Part shown: piece after piece, positions 1-8,299 of the stretch
Position numbering within the stretch: position 1 is the first letter of the stretch
How the letters are laid out: each line of letters begins with the position of its first letter
Source: Pseudanabaena frigida
Lineage (GTDB): Bacteria > Cyanobacteriota > Cyanobacteriia > Pseudanabaenales > Pseudanabaenaceae
Direction: 5' to 3'
Assembly (NCBI GenBank): GCA_003242085.1
Contig: QBML01000039.1
Location: 1 to 47,918 of the forward strand
Length of the DNA: 47,918 nt
Translations under genes and position numbers: made by a program
Notes under the pieces: model-generated
Database searches by the model: none
The model's input: only the letters and a program-made list of their open reading frames with translations
What the model was told of the DNA's origin: nothing

Positions 1-108
1 AAAATAGAGATCCAGAATTGAAAATTTTAGATCTAGAATCAAAACGAAAACTACACACTGTTAGAAAATCTCGGCATTATTCAAGTAATTGTCAATGTAT
101 TTGCCAAG

Positions 109-1230
109 TTGTTTTTCTGGACGATGCGTTTGAGTGGTGCGGAGTCGTTGAGCGGCGCGGCAAACATTTTTGTGGGTATTGAAGCGGCGATCGTGGTCAA
201 GCCTTATTTGCCGAAGATGACCCGTAGCGAGTTATGTGCAATTTTGGCCTGCTGTTTTGGGACGGCGGCTTCTTCGACTTTGGCAATTTATACGAGTTTT
301 TTAAAGCCAGTTTTTCCAAATATCTTAGGACACTTAGTTTCTGCTTCTATCATTGCAATCCCTGCTTGTTTTGTTTTGTCAAAGATCCTTGTTCCCGAAA
401 CAGAAGTTCCTTTGACTATGGGCGGCATTCCTAAAGAAGACAAGTCGCAGAAGCCAGAAGATAATGGCGAACTCGAAAATGCAGGTGGCGAGACAATGAA
501 GCGGATGAGTCCGATGGATGCCACGATTATTGGCGCGTTGGATGGGCTGAAAATGGCTGCTTCGATCGCGGCAATTTTGATTTTAATTGTTGGGTTAGTC
601 GATTTGATTAACCAAATTTTTGCTCAGCTAGCAACGATGAGCGATATTTTCAAGGTGATTAACCTGCCAAATATTCAAGGTGCTTTGTTTTATCCTTTGA
701 CTTTACTTACAGGCGTATCGCTAGAAGATTCTTGGCCAGCTTCGGTAATTATCGGTCGGCGCTTGTTGGAGACAGCGATCCCGCCCTATCAAGCTTTGGC
801 TCAAGCTTCAAAAGATGGATTAATTAGCGATCGCACTGTAATTATTGTGAGTTATGCCTTATCGGGCTTTGCCCACCTTGCATCGGTAGGGATTTTCGTG
901 GGTGGGACAATCGCCCTGATCCCATCCCGTCGGCGCGATATTTCGGATTTGGGTTGGAAAGCTTTGTTTGTCGGTACATTGGCAACCTTGATGATTGCCT
1001 GCATCGCTGGCGTATTTGATGACGGCAGTCCTAGCATTTTGGGAGACAAAAAAAAGTCTGAGCCAGCACAGGTCAAGCCTCAAGCTACGGCTTCACCAAG
1101 TTCTTCACCTAATGTTTTACCGATTGCTTCACCGAGTAACTCACCAACCAATAGCATTTCACCAACTACTAGTCCTTCTCCTGCAACGACTTCCCCCAAA
1201 GCATCACCTTCTCTACCAGCCTCACGCTAA
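109..1230 (+). CDS. CNT-family nucleoside transporter, 5'-truncated, with Ser/Pro-rich tail
   Basis: The first 300 residues match the C-terminal half of concentrative nucleoside transporters (NupC/CNT): the block SGAESLSGAANIFVG, then VKPYLPKMTRSEL, then several hydrophobic segments and the late block SYALSGFAHLASVGIFVGG. Family members import nucleosides with Na+ or H+ across the inner membrane. Full-length proteins are around 400 residues and have extra helices before this point. Here similarity starts only near base 58 (LLENLGIIQ) and the frame closes at stops at 19-36, so the N-terminal half is missing from the visible DNA. TTG at 109 or ATG at 124 could be used, but neither has a good ribosome site. 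The usual GQTEAP substrate motif reads GIEAA. Residues from about 313 form a low-complexity Ser/Thr/Pro tail. It may be a pseudogene or the 3' part of a split gene. Confidence 0.7.
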   Translation: MFFWTMRLSGAESLSGAANIFVGIEAAIVVKPYLPKMTRSELCAILACCFGTAASSTLAIYTSFLKPVFPNILGHLVSASIIAIPACFVLSKILVPETEVPLTMGGIPKEDKSQKPEDNGELENAGGETMKRMSPMDATIIGALDGLKMAASIAAILILIVGLVDLINQIFAQLATMSDIFKVINLPNIQGALFYPLTLLTGVSLEDSWPASVIIGRRLLETAIPPYQALAQASKDGLISDRTVIIVSYALSGFAHLASVGIFVGGTIALIPSRRRDISDLGWKALFVGTLATLMIACIAGVFDDGSPSILGDKKKSEPAQVKPQATASPSSSPNVLPIASPSNSPTNSISPTTSPSPATTSPKASPSLPASR

Positions 1231-1235
1231 GAAAA

Positions 1236-1264
1236 ATAAAAGCCTTGCATAGCGAGGCTTTTAT
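1236..1264 (+). terminator. Intrinsic terminator after the CNT gene
   Basis: The hairpin has TAAAAGCCTTGC, loop ATA, then GCGAGGCTTTTA, followed by further A/T. It has 12-13 pairs with one G-U wobble and lies a few bases after the stop codon. Confidence 0.75.
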
Positions 1265-1285
1265 AGCAATGAAAGAGATAGCTAG

Positions 1286-1326
1286 AAACAAATAGAGGCA
1301 GCGCGAAGCGCTGCCTCTATTTGTTT
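1286..1326. repeat. Perfect 19-bp-stem palindrome, family A
   Basis: The left arm AAACAAATAGAGGCAGCGC, loop GAA and the exact complementary arm span 41 bases. The same core (AAATAGAGGC-GCGC-GAA) recurs at 22982-23020 with both arms changed in step. It lies between the convergent CNT and DUF6825-like genes, so it could end transcription from both sides. Confidence 0.85.
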
Positions 1327-1362
1327 GGGTGTTATGCCCTAAGCAAAACTTGCTTTGCTATA

Positions 1363-1662
1363 TTAGCGATCGCGATATTGCTGTAGTTCAGATTTTAACT
1401 GAGCAATTTCTGCTCGCAGATTATCAATAGTTTCTTGCAATTCGTCGGGTGTAATATCGCTATCTTCCTTTGAGACGGCTCCCTTTTGTTGCTCGGCTTT
1501 TTCTAGAACCGTTTCAACGAAAATGCGAACCTGTTCGCGTTGTTCGGCATCAAATTTGCCTAATGCGCTAAGGACATCACTTACTGTATCTTCAATGCGA
1601 TCGATTACAGCCTCAGCAGTGGCTCTACCAATAAAGAAAGCGTCTAATGGTGATTTGCTCAT
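1363..1662 (-). CDS. Small conserved cyanobacterial helical protein (DUF6825-like)
   Basis: This 99-residue soluble protein opens with SPLDAFFIGRATAEAV, then SALGKFDAEQREQVR, an acidic linker, and a final helix (residues about 72-99) with heptad-like Leu/Ile spacing that suggests a coiled coil. I associate this layout with a cyanobacterial/plastid family of unknown function, often annotated DUF6825 or 'thylakoid lumen protein'. No signal peptide or membrane segment is visible, so the lumen label is not supported here. The ATG start gives the expected family N-terminus. It is a single gene downstream of ycf39 on the same strand, separated by about 210 bases that hold only a weak GC-rich dyad (about 1757-1787). 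Confidence 0.65.
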   Translation of the reverse strand: MSKSPLDAFFIGRATAEAVIDRIEDTVSDVLSALGKFDAEQREQVRIFVETVLEKAEQQKGAVSKEDSDITPDELQETIDNLRAEIAQLKSELQQYRDR

Positions 1663-1871
1663 AAAAGTTTAGTTATTAGTTTGTTACCACTTGTTTAATT
1701 GGAAGTTGTTGTTCTGCTTGCTAAGTAGCTGGGCATAATTCAAAACGAGAGGCAAGTTTTTGGAGCAAGCGCAGCGAGCGCCAAAAGCTTTGGGGTTTCA
1801 TATTTTGCACATTGCTACTTAAATATAGCAATAAACTCAGGGGGCAGAGAGGCATCTAAGCTACCCACCAG

Positions 1872-2825
1872 TTAAAAAGGAGCCTTGATTTTTGGTTCTT
1901 TATAATCCAGTTCTTTCAACTTTTTGAGAATACGACTGAAGTAATCTTGCATGTAGGACTCGAGAGTAGTCATTTCTGCTTCTTCGAGACCGAATATTTT
2001 GTAAGTTTCCTTCATGTCAGCGTCGAGAGGTATGCCACTAGCCAGAACTTCGGCATAGGTCATCCGTTCGGCAAAACTCCAACCAAATTCAAAGCCTAGG
2101 GCAACCTTACGAGCGAAGCGCAATAGACCTATGGGCATATTGGCGGTTCTTCTGGTGCGTCCCGACATCCTTTCACAAAGCTTGATGATTTCACTGGGTT
2201 GCCATGCCTTTGGACCTGCGATCGCAAAGGATTGACGCTCGGTTTCCTTAACAGATAAGGCACGGACAGCAAATTTGGCGATGTCTTGAGTATTCATGTA
2301 GGCGATCGGTGATGATTCGCCACCAATCCAAATGGTTTGATTCTCGAGAATGGGGATCGCATATTCCCCAATCAAGTTTTGGAAAAAACCACAAGGTTTG
2401 AGGATTGTGTAGTTCAGATCGGTGGATGCCAGAAACTTTTCAGTGCAATATTTGATGTCCATCAATGGGACATTGGGGTATTTCTCGGCATTAAGGATCG
2501 AGAAAAATATAAATCTCTGAATATTGGCGCGTTCGGCAGCTTGGATCAGGGCAACTTTGCCAAGCCAATCGACATCTTTAATTCTGAGAGAACCAGTTGC
2601 ACGTGTTGTGGCTGCGTCAATGATTTCAGTAACTCCTTCTAGGGCATCATCTATGCTTTCGGTGTTAGCAAGGTTGCCAGCTACTAATTCTGCACCCCAT
2701 TCTCTTAGGAAAGCTGCTTTTTTAGGATAACGAACAAAGCATTTGACTTTCAGCCCCCGATCTAGTGCGTGACGGGTGATTTGACGACCTAATGTACCTG
2801 TCGCGCCAACGATCAGTAAGCTCAT
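1872..2825 (-). CDS. ycf39: Ycf39/HCF244-like NAD(P)-binding photosystem II assembly factor
   Basis: This 317-residue atypical short-chain dehydrogenase has an N-terminal Rossmann motif GATGTLGRQ at residues 7-15. Later blocks are FIFFSILNAEKYPNVPLMDI, YTILKPCGFFQNLIGEYAIP and a C-terminal segment of the NmrA-like Ycf39 type. In cyanobacteria Ycf39 works with Hlip proteins at the thylakoid membrane, delivering chlorophyll to newly made D1 during photosystem II assembly; in plants the homologue is HCF244. The usual SDR Tyr-x3-Lys catalytic pair is not obvious, as expected for a family thought to bind NAD(P)H structurally. The start ATG lies directly before MSLLIVGATG, the normal family start. 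Length and sequence look intact. Confidence 0.9.
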   Translation of the reverse strand: MSLLIVGATGTLGRQITRHALDRGLKVKCFVRYPKKAAFLREWGAELVAGNLANTESIDDALEGVTEIIDAATTRATGSLRIKDVDWLGKVALIQAAERANIQRFIFFSILNAEKYPNVPLMDIKYCTEKFLASTDLNYTILKPCGFFQNLIGEYAIPILENQTIWIGGESSPIAYMNTQDIAKFAVRALSVKETERQSFAIAGPKAWQPSEIIKLCERMSGRTRRTANMPIGLLRFARKVALGFEFGWSFAERMTYAEVLASGIPLDADMKETYKIFGLEEAEMTTLESYMQDYFSRILKKLKELDYKEPKIKAPF

Positions 2826-3127
2826 AAAATTTTTTTATTAAATTGACTTTGTAAACATATATAAATCTAACAGATATTTGGTGACAACTTTTGGTAGGCG
2901 ATATCAGCGATCGTGATATCTCGCTATAGATAGAGTGGCGATTGGTTTTAGTTGATAGTGAGCTTTGCGCCCAGATCTCACCCGTTTTCTATTGAGATGT
3001 TATGTAACTAAGTATTACAAAAAAGCCAACTTGCAAGAAGAATTATTGAGATCTGTCGAAGGGATTAATTTGCTGCTGTAGGCTAACGATTATTAAAAAA
3101 TTTTCCAATAGTCGGTGTTTTTATAAA
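2826..3127. other. Divergent intergenic region with HIP1-centred inverted repeat
   Basis: This gap of about 300 bases separates ycf39 from the small gene at 3128. I see no coding capacity. The one clear structure is GATATCA (2900-2906), spacer GCGATCG, then TGATATC (2914-2920), a dyad that could bind a regulator. No promoter is convincing enough to list. Confidence 0.5.
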
Positions 3128-3301
3128 ATGTATAATAAATCAGCTAAAGATCCTGTAGTTGCCGCAGTTACAGCAGGTTTAGGGGCAGGAGCGGTTGCTT
3201 GTTTTAGTGTTAGTCAAGGTCAAAATCTTTTTGTGGCGATTGGAGTAACTATTTTTGCTACTACAGCTGCTTTAGTAATCGATCGTTTATTCTTCAATTA
3301 A
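3128..3301 (+). CDS. 57-residue hydrophobic small membrane protein
   Basis: This short frame runs from an ATG at 3128 to TAA at 3299-3301. A short polar head (MYNKSAKDPV) is followed by two hydrophobic stretches rich in Ala, Gly and Val (residues about 9-27 and 33-50), separated by SQGQN. The protein ends IDRLFFN. The layout suggests two membrane helices or a hairpin. Codon use is like the neighbours, and third positions are varied, as expected for a real gene. I do not recognise the family. An imperfect palindrome at 3345-3391 follows the stop and would serve as terminator. No strong ribosome site is seen before the ATG. Confidence 0.55.
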   Translation: MYNKSAKDPVVAAVTAGLGAGAVACFSVSQGQNLFVAIGVTIFATTAALVIDRLFFN

Positions 3302-3344
3302 AATAAAAGTAAAATAAAAGCTTTAAATTTATCACTAGAAGTTA

Positions 3345-3391
3345 AAACCCAAAAAGAAGCAGCACTTAGTGCTCTACTTCTTTTTGGGTTT
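3345..3391. terminator. Imperfect hairpin of family A
   Basis: The outer arms AAACCCAAAAAGAAG and the matching CTTCTTTTTGGGTTT are perfect, the inner arms AGCAC/GTGCT pair, and a small internal bulge lies between. The AACCCAAAA edge is shared with the palindromes at 26803 and 44366. It lies downstream of the 57-codon gene. Confidence 0.7.
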
Positions 3392-3437
3392 AATATTTAA
3401 GAATAGTTAATTTATATCTTTAGGGATTACTAGGAAA

Positions 3438-3719
3438 TTGAGTACTGAACTTAAAAAGTTTGTTGTATGGGGTAGTTATTGCGAAAATGTACTCGAAAAG
3501 CGCGTACCTTTTCGAGAAGCCCATCTTAATAATCTTAAAGCTTTGTATGAAACAGGAGCGTTGTTGACGATAGGGCCAACACAAGATGTGTCTAAAGTAT
3601 TTGCAGTTTATGCTGCGTCCGATCTTGCGTCAGCACGTCAGTTATTTGAGTCTGATGTGTACTGGCAGAATGGCATTTGGACGGATTACGAAATCCATGA
3701 ATGGATTCAAGTATATTGA
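3438..3719 (+). CDS. YciI-like small protein (YCII domain)
   Basis: This 93-residue protein has the YCII ferredoxin-like alpha/beta pattern: an early strand (KFVVWGSYC), a helix carrying REAHLNNLKALYETGALLTIGP, then VFAVYAASDLASARQLFESDVYWQNGIW, ending in EIHEWIQVY. Members are small dimers of mostly unknown role, with a conserved His-Asp pair proposed to be catalytic in some. Here the His is in REAHL and the usual late D-P-F segment is replaced by SDVYWQNG. The start is TTG; no in-frame ATG lies nearby, and AGGGA about 11 bases upstream supports it. It is a single gene on the plus strand, convergent with the AI-2E-type gene. Confidence 0.75.
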   Translation: MSTELKKFVVWGSYCENVLEKRVPFREAHLNNLKALYETGALLTIGPTQDVSKVFAVYAASDLASARQLFESDVYWQNGIWTDYEIHEWIQVY

Positions 3720-3746
3720 GAAATAATAAAGATGCTTCGCACCTTT

Positions 3747-4811
3747 TTATTGCTCAATATCAGCATCGGAAATGCTAGGACTAGCGAAATGATTGAAAAC
3801 AATCCTAGTAGTACCTGCGATCGGTGGGGCAATGACTGCTCCAACTACACCAAAAAGCTCTGCACCAACAATAATTGAGAGCAATAGTTCAAAGGGATCG
3901 AGATTTAAGTAAGGTGCTACTAGCCAAGGCTGAAGAATAAAGGCTTCAATTTGTTGCAAGCTAAAGCAAATAAATATGGCGATCGCACCTCTATTAAAAT
4001 CAACGCCCCAAGCAGCGACAAAAATAGCAGCTAGTGCTACCAGCCCGCCAACATAGGGCACTAGATTGGCAACTGCTACCAAGAGCCCTAAAGCTCCTGA
4101 GTAAGGGATTCCAAAAATAGACAGCGTTAAATACGTGCAAAATCCAAGTAAGGTCGAAGTGCCAACTCTGCCTACTACATAAGCCCCTAAACATTTGGTG
4201 ATTGCTGGGATTAGAGCTTCTACTTCATGGCGAATTTTCTTGGAAAAAGGACGTAGGCATCTTCGCATGAGACTGCTGGAATTGATGACCATATAAGCTG
4301 CAATTAATAGACTGAGAATGCCCACACCAAGAGCATTAAAAAATTGCAAGGTAAACACAAAGGTCTGGCTAACGATATCTTTGCCCAGATTTTGAGCTTG
4401 ATCGATAAGCGGCTGTGTTTGCAGAATGCGATTAAGTTGTTCTTGGCTGAGATTAAACAAGCCTCCTTTAGGTAGTTGGATTTGTTCTAGTAAATTTGGC
4501 AATTTAACAAAAAATTGACCGAGTTCAAGAATAATTTGAGGGGCAGGAGCGATCGCCAAGACGACAACTATTAACAGAAACAGATAAAGTATGGCGACTG
4601 CCCAGAAACGGTTTAAACCAATTTCCCAGCGACTAATATTGATGCGAAAGCGAGTTATCTGTTCAATTATGGGCGTGATTGCTCCAGCTAAAAACAAGCT
4701 AGTCACCAATAACTGCAAAGTCTGACGCAACCGAAAGGCAAGATAAATGGCGATCGCGCCAATTAAAAAGCGTTTGAGATATTTGCTAAAAATAGATTTG
4801 CTGTTTAACAC
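3747..4811 (-). CDS. AI-2E/PerM family (UPF0118) membrane protein
   Basis: The 354-residue polytopic protein has hydrophobic segments near residues 12-45 and 68-90, a long amphipathic middle (about 95-150), then a helix pack ending with the family hallmark GIPYSGALGLLVAVANLVPYVGG and the late GAELFGVVGAVIAPPIAG. Members are proposed exporters of small molecules; substrates assigned include AI-2 and Na+/H+, but none can be read from sequence. The start is GTG at 4811, giving a short polar head before helix 1. The next gene is divergent (ABC-2 permease), with about 100 bases between them for two promoters. Nothing is truncated. Confidence 0.85.
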   Translation of the reverse strand: MLNSKSIFSKYLKRFLIGAIAIYLAFRLRQTLQLLVTSLFLAGAITPIIEQITRFRINISRWEIGLNRFWAVAILYLFLLIVVVLAIAPAPQIILELGQFFVKLPNLLEQIQLPKGGLFNLSQEQLNRILQTQPLIDQAQNLGKDIVSQTFVFTLQFFNALGVGILSLLIAAYMVINSSSLMRRCLRPFSKKIRHEVEALIPAITKCLGAYVVGRVGTSTLLGFCTYLTLSIFGIPYSGALGLLVAVANLVPYVGGLVALAAIFVAAWGVDFNRGAIAIFICFSLQQIEAFILQPWLVAPYLNLDPFELLLSIIVGAELFGVVGAVIAPPIAGTTRIVFNHFASPSISDADIEQ

Positions 4812-4912
4812 AGTTACGATTCTGTCTTGGTATCGGTGAAACAGTGGAATGATTCAGATTGCCTTCTGCTCTTACAATTACTATACAAGCACTAAATCAC
4901 TGACAAGCTCAC

Positions 4913-5692
4913 ATGAACTATGGGTATGAAGCGATCGCGATCGGGCGACGTATTTTATTAGAACTGTTTCGTACATACCGCACGATGCTGCTGTGGGTTA
5001 TCTTTCCGATTTCGATGCTTTTACTAAATGGTTTTGTATTGGCAGAGGGTTCAAAAATTACTACTACTGAATCTTTTAAGCTAGCTGCTCCTGCGACTTT
5101 AATTGGCTCGGCGCTTTTTTTTAGTTGTCTAGGGGGCACAATGTCTACGATCGTTTCTGAGCGAGAGAGCCTGACGATAAAGCGTTTACTTATTTCACCA
5201 ATTAATGGGGTTTCCTATTTTCTGGGCATTTTTTTTGCATATGCCGCGATTGGTACGGGGCAAACTTTAATTGTTTATACGGTTGCCGCATTTTGGAATG
5301 TCCGATTTAGCGGATCGATCGCTTTGGGGATTTTTGTGATCTTGGCAAGTATTGGCTCCTATGTGGGTATGGGATTTGTTCTGGCGACAAAGTTTGCGCG
5401 TAAGGTTGAGGATGTGAATTCTTTGGTCGCTGGGGTGGGCGTACCATTATTAATTCTTGGTGGGGCATTTTTCCCAACTACCTTTTTATCAAAAGACTTA
5501 CTTTTGATCACCCAATTTAATCCTGTCTATCACATGAGCGAAGCATTTACTGCCCTCTCCACTGATAGTAAAACTCTCACCAGTACGGATATGGTATTGC
5601 ACATCAGATTTTTGGTTGGTTTTTTTATTGTGGCGATCGCCTCAGGTTGGCTTGCCTATAAACGCATGTTGCGTAGTGAAAGTCATTTGTAA
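4913..5692 (+). CDS. ABC-2 type transporter permease
   Basis: This 259-residue inner-membrane protein has six predicted helices: residues about 22-45, 58-80, 100-125, 135-160, 170-190 and 230-250. The segment ERESLTIKRLLISPI between helices 2 and 3 is the coupling region typical of ABC-2 (DrrB-like) exporters. The block VGVPLLILGGAFFPTTFL and the NPVYHMSEAF loop before the last helix are also typical. Such permeases pump drugs, lipids or polysaccharide parts out when paired with an ATPase. No ATPase gene lies beside it, so its partner must be elsewhere and the substrate is unknown. A perfect 17-bp hairpin follows the stop codon. Confidence 0.85.
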   Translation: MNYGYEAIAIGRRILLELFRTYRTMLLWVIFPISMLLLNGFVLAEGSKITTTESFKLAAPATLIGSALFFSCLGGTMSTIVSERESLTIKRLLISPINGVSYFLGIFFAYAAIGTGQTLIVYTVAAFWNVRFSGSIALGIFVILASIGSYVGMGFVLATKFARKVEDVNSLVAGVGVPLLILGGAFFPTTFLSKDLLLITQFNPVYHMSEAFTALSTDSKTLTSTDMVLHIRFLVGFFIVAIASGWLAYKRMLRSESHL

Positions 5693-5694
5693 CT

Positions 5695-5731
5695 AAAAAA
5701 AGAAGGGGCGCAAAGCGCCCCTTCTTTTTTT
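5695..5731 (+). terminator. Perfect 17-bp-stem terminator after the ABC-2 permease
   Basis: AAAAAAAGAAGGGGCGC, loop AAA, and the exact complement ending in a run of T form a strong intrinsic terminator three bases after the stop codon. Confidence 0.9.
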
Positions 5732-5801
5732 TGGCTTTAAGTTGCTATATTAGGCAATCCAATAACTGAATCAGACCATAAAATCTTGGTAAAAGTATTC
5801 T

Positions 5802-6746
5802 ATGTACGAACTATATCCAGCGATCGAGCCGTATCGACAAGAAATGCTCAAGGTGTCCGATCTGCACGCAATCTATTGGGAAGAATCGGGCAATCCTCAA
5901 GGCAAACCAGTTGTAATTTTGCATGGGGGACCAGGGGCAGGTAGCCAGCCTATTTACCGTCAGTATTTCGATCCGAACTTATGGCGAATTGTGCAGTTCG
6001 ATCAGCGAGGTTGTGGCAAAAGTACGCCTCATGCTGAACTTGAAGAGAACACCACATGGCATTTGGTTGAAGATATTGAAGTCTTACGCAAATATCTCAA
6101 TATCGATCGATGGGTCGTATTCGGCGGTAGTTGGGGTAGTTCTTTAGCACTTGCCTATAGCGAAACCTATCCCGATTACTGTCGAGCGCTAATTTTGCGC
6201 GGCATTTTTATGGTGCGGTCTAAAGAGTTGGCTTGGTTTTATCAAGAGGGTGCAAGTTATTTTTTTCCTGATGCATGGGAAGAATACCTTCAACCTATCC
6301 CAGTTGAGGAACGTGACGACATGATATCTGCTTACTATCGTCGTCTTGTCCACCCAGATCATCATGTGCGATCGCAAGCTGCACGCGCTTGGTCAATTTG
6401 GGAAGCTAGCACCAGTAAGCTTATACCCGACTCGGCTTTAATTGAGCGATTTGGTACAGAAGAATTTGCGGATGCCTTTGCGCGTATTGAGTGTCATTAC
6501 TTTATGAACAGGGGATTTTTTAAGTCGGAAAATCAACTTCTACAAAATATCGATCGCATTAGGCATATTCCGACGGTAATTGTTCAAGGTCGCTACGATC
6601 TGGTTTGCCCGATGTTTACGGCTTGGGAGCTACATAAAACTTTTCCTGAAGCAGAGTTTATTGTTGTGCCTGATGCCGGTCACTCTATGACTGAGATTGG
6701 TATTCGCAGTGCTTTGATTCATGCAGGCGATCGCTTCGCCAAGTGA
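5802..6746 (+). CDS. pip: Proline iminopeptidase
   Basis: This 314-residue alpha/beta hydrolase removes N-terminal proline from peptides (peptidase family S33), presumably in the cytoplasm, as there is no signal sequence. The oxyanion-hole motif HGGPGAG is at residues 41-47 and the nucleophile elbow GGSWGS puts Ser at 110. Asp266 lies in GRYDLVCP and His294 in DAGHS, the same spacing as characterised proline iminopeptidases. The DQRGCGKSTPH segment and the cap domain containing YYRRLVHPD, then WSIWEAS, are also family marks. The ATG start at 5802 gives the standard MYELYPAIEPY beginning. It has its own upstream gap of 70 bases after a terminator, so it is probably monocistronic. Confidence 0.93.
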   Translation: MYELYPAIEPYRQEMLKVSDLHAIYWEESGNPQGKPVVILHGGPGAGSQPIYRQYFDPNLWRIVQFDQRGCGKSTPHAELEENTTWHLVEDIEVLRKYLNIDRWVVFGGSWGSSLALAYSETYPDYCRALILRGIFMVRSKELAWFYQEGASYFFPDAWEEYLQPIPVEERDDMISAYYRRLVHPDHHVRSQAARAWSIWEASTSKLIPDSALIERFGTEEFADAFARIECHYFMNRGFFKSENQLLQNIDRIRHIPTVIVQGRYDLVCPMFTAWELHKTFPEAEFIVVPDAGHSMTEIGIRSALIHAGDRFAK

Positions 6747-6885
6747 GGAATTTACCTAGGACAAGAATATATTCAGATAGGTAAATGCACTAAATCAAAT
6801 TTACGTTATAGTTACACAGATATTTCTGAGAGCTCTGCAAAATATGTTTTTTAAATCTTCATATCTAAACTTTTGAATTATTGAT

Positions 6886-6899
6886 GCTATCTAGATAGC
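6886..6899. promoter_or_regulatory. 14-bp perfect palindrome upstream of the glycosyltransferase
   Basis: GCTATCTAGATAGC is a perfect dyad without a loop, 67 bases before the glycosyltransferase start. It could be an operator, but no regulator is known to me for this site. Confidence 0.3.
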
Positions 6900-6966
6900 T
6901 ATGGTGAGCCATTCTATAAAACCTGAGACGTAGCTAGTTGTAACAGGTGAAGACACAAAATAACTA

Positions 6967-8280
6967 ATGAGTAAAATAATGGCAGGTAAAGAAAACTTCA
7001 AAACTAGCATTAGTATCATTACTCAATTTTATCCACCTGACTATGCCGCAACTGGACAATTTATCTATGACTTAGCTGGTGCTTTGGCTAAAGAAGGATT
7101 TGATGTAAGTGTATTTACGGGAATGCCAGGATACGCATTTAGACAAACAGATGTAAAACACCAAGAGAACGATAACGGTGTATTTGTGCGTCGAACTGGT
7201 TCTATGCATCTTATTTCTAAACGAATTCGCAACAAAATAGTGGGCAGCATCTTATTCTTAATCCGTTGCGTGGTTAAGTTTCGGCATAAAGATATTCGAG
7301 GTTCGCATTTAGTTCTAACTTCAGCACCACCATTTTTAGGGTTGATCGGATGGTTTTATCACAAGATTTTCAAACATACATATAGCTGCATTATTTATGA
7401 TGTTTACCCTGAAGTAGCGGTTCGACTCAAAGTGATTGCCCCTAATCATTGGGTTGTTAAATTTTGGGAATTTATTAATTTTTTGGTATGGGAAAGAGCT
7501 GAATCGCTCATAGTTCTGAGCGAACCGATGAAGGAGCTTTTAGTTCGGAAAAACAAAAAACTTGCTCATAAGATTCATGTAATTCATAGCTGGGCCGATC
7601 CTAAGTTTATTCTCCCGATCGCTAAGTCTGAGAATTGGTTTGCCAAACAACATGGATTAGCAGATTGCTTTGTTGTTCTCTATTCAGGCAACTTGGGGCG
7701 TTGTCATGATAGTCGTACCATTTTGCAATGCGTTCAATCACTCAGCAATCGTTCTGACATCAAGTTTGTATTTATTGGTAATGGTGTGGGGTCGCAAATT
7801 ATTGCTACGGCGATCGCCTCAGGCGAGCTACCAAATGCGCTGCAATTACCCTATCAAGATCGCGATATCCTGCCTTTTTCCCTAACTGCTTGCGATCTTT
7901 CACTAGTCAGTATTTTGCCTAATGTTGGCGATATTATCGCCCCATCAAAAATCTATGGCATTCTCGCGGCAGAGCGACCTGTTGCCGTGATCTGTCCTCA
8001 AGATAATTACTTGCGAAAACTTGTAGGTGAAGGTGAATGTGGTGCTTGTTTCGATAATGGTGATGCGAAAGGATTGGCAGATTATATTTGTTGGCTTGCC
8101 TCAAATCCGCCTATTCAGAAACAGCTCGGCAAAAACGCTCGCAGACTACTTGAACTGCATTACACACTAGATAAAGCTATTCCAAAATACATTGATGCTT
8201 TGGGGTTAAAAGGTCAATCTTTACTATGTGTTGAACAGAATCCCCAAGGGTTTGTGGAAATTAGGCAGCGTGGATCTTAA
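6967..8280 (+). CDS. WcaI-like glycosyltransferase family 4
   Basis: This 437-residue GT-B fold enzyme transfers a sugar from a nucleotide donor, probably in exopolysaccharide or glycolipid synthesis. The N-terminal acceptor half begins ISIITQFYPPDYAATGQFIYDLAGALA (given in parts: the QFYPPDYAATG block is diagnostic). The donor half holds VVLYSGNLGRCHDS near residue 235 and IIAPSKIYGILAAERPVAVI near 325, where the PSKIYGILAA block is typical of the WcaI subgroup. No signal peptide is present; it probably works at the inner face of the membrane. Two ATGs (6967, 6979) are possible. AGGTGAAG lies about 15 bases before the first, a longer spacing than usual. It stands alone, with no other sugar gene nearby. 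Confidence 0.85.
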   Translation: MSKIMAGKENFKTSISIITQFYPPDYAATGQFIYDLAGALAKEGFDVSVFTGMPGYAFRQTDVKHQENDNGVFVRRTGSMHLISKRIRNKIVGSILFLIRCVVKFRHKDIRGSHLVLTSAPPFLGLIGWFYHKIFKHTYSCIIYDVYPEVAVRLKVIAPNHWVVKFWEFINFLVWERAESLIVLSEPMKELLVRKNKKLAHKIHVIHSWADPKFILPIAKSENWFAKQHGLADCFVVLYSGNLGRCHDSRTILQCVQSLSNRSDIKFVFIGNGVGSQIIATAIASGELPNALQLPYQDRDILPFSLTACDLSLVSILPNVGDIIAPSKIYGILAAERPVAVICPQDNYLRKLVGEGECGACFDNGDAKGLADYICWLASNPPIQKQLGKNARRLLELHYTLDKAIPKYIDALGLKGQSLLCVEQNPQGFVEIRQRGS

Positions 8281-8299
8281 GCATTGCTGCTTCTGGATT

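Noticed and set aside
6903-6935. CTGAGA-like element as a TPP riboswitch
   Set aside because: Only the short CTGAGA string is present; the partner helices and second conserved region of the THI element are absent.
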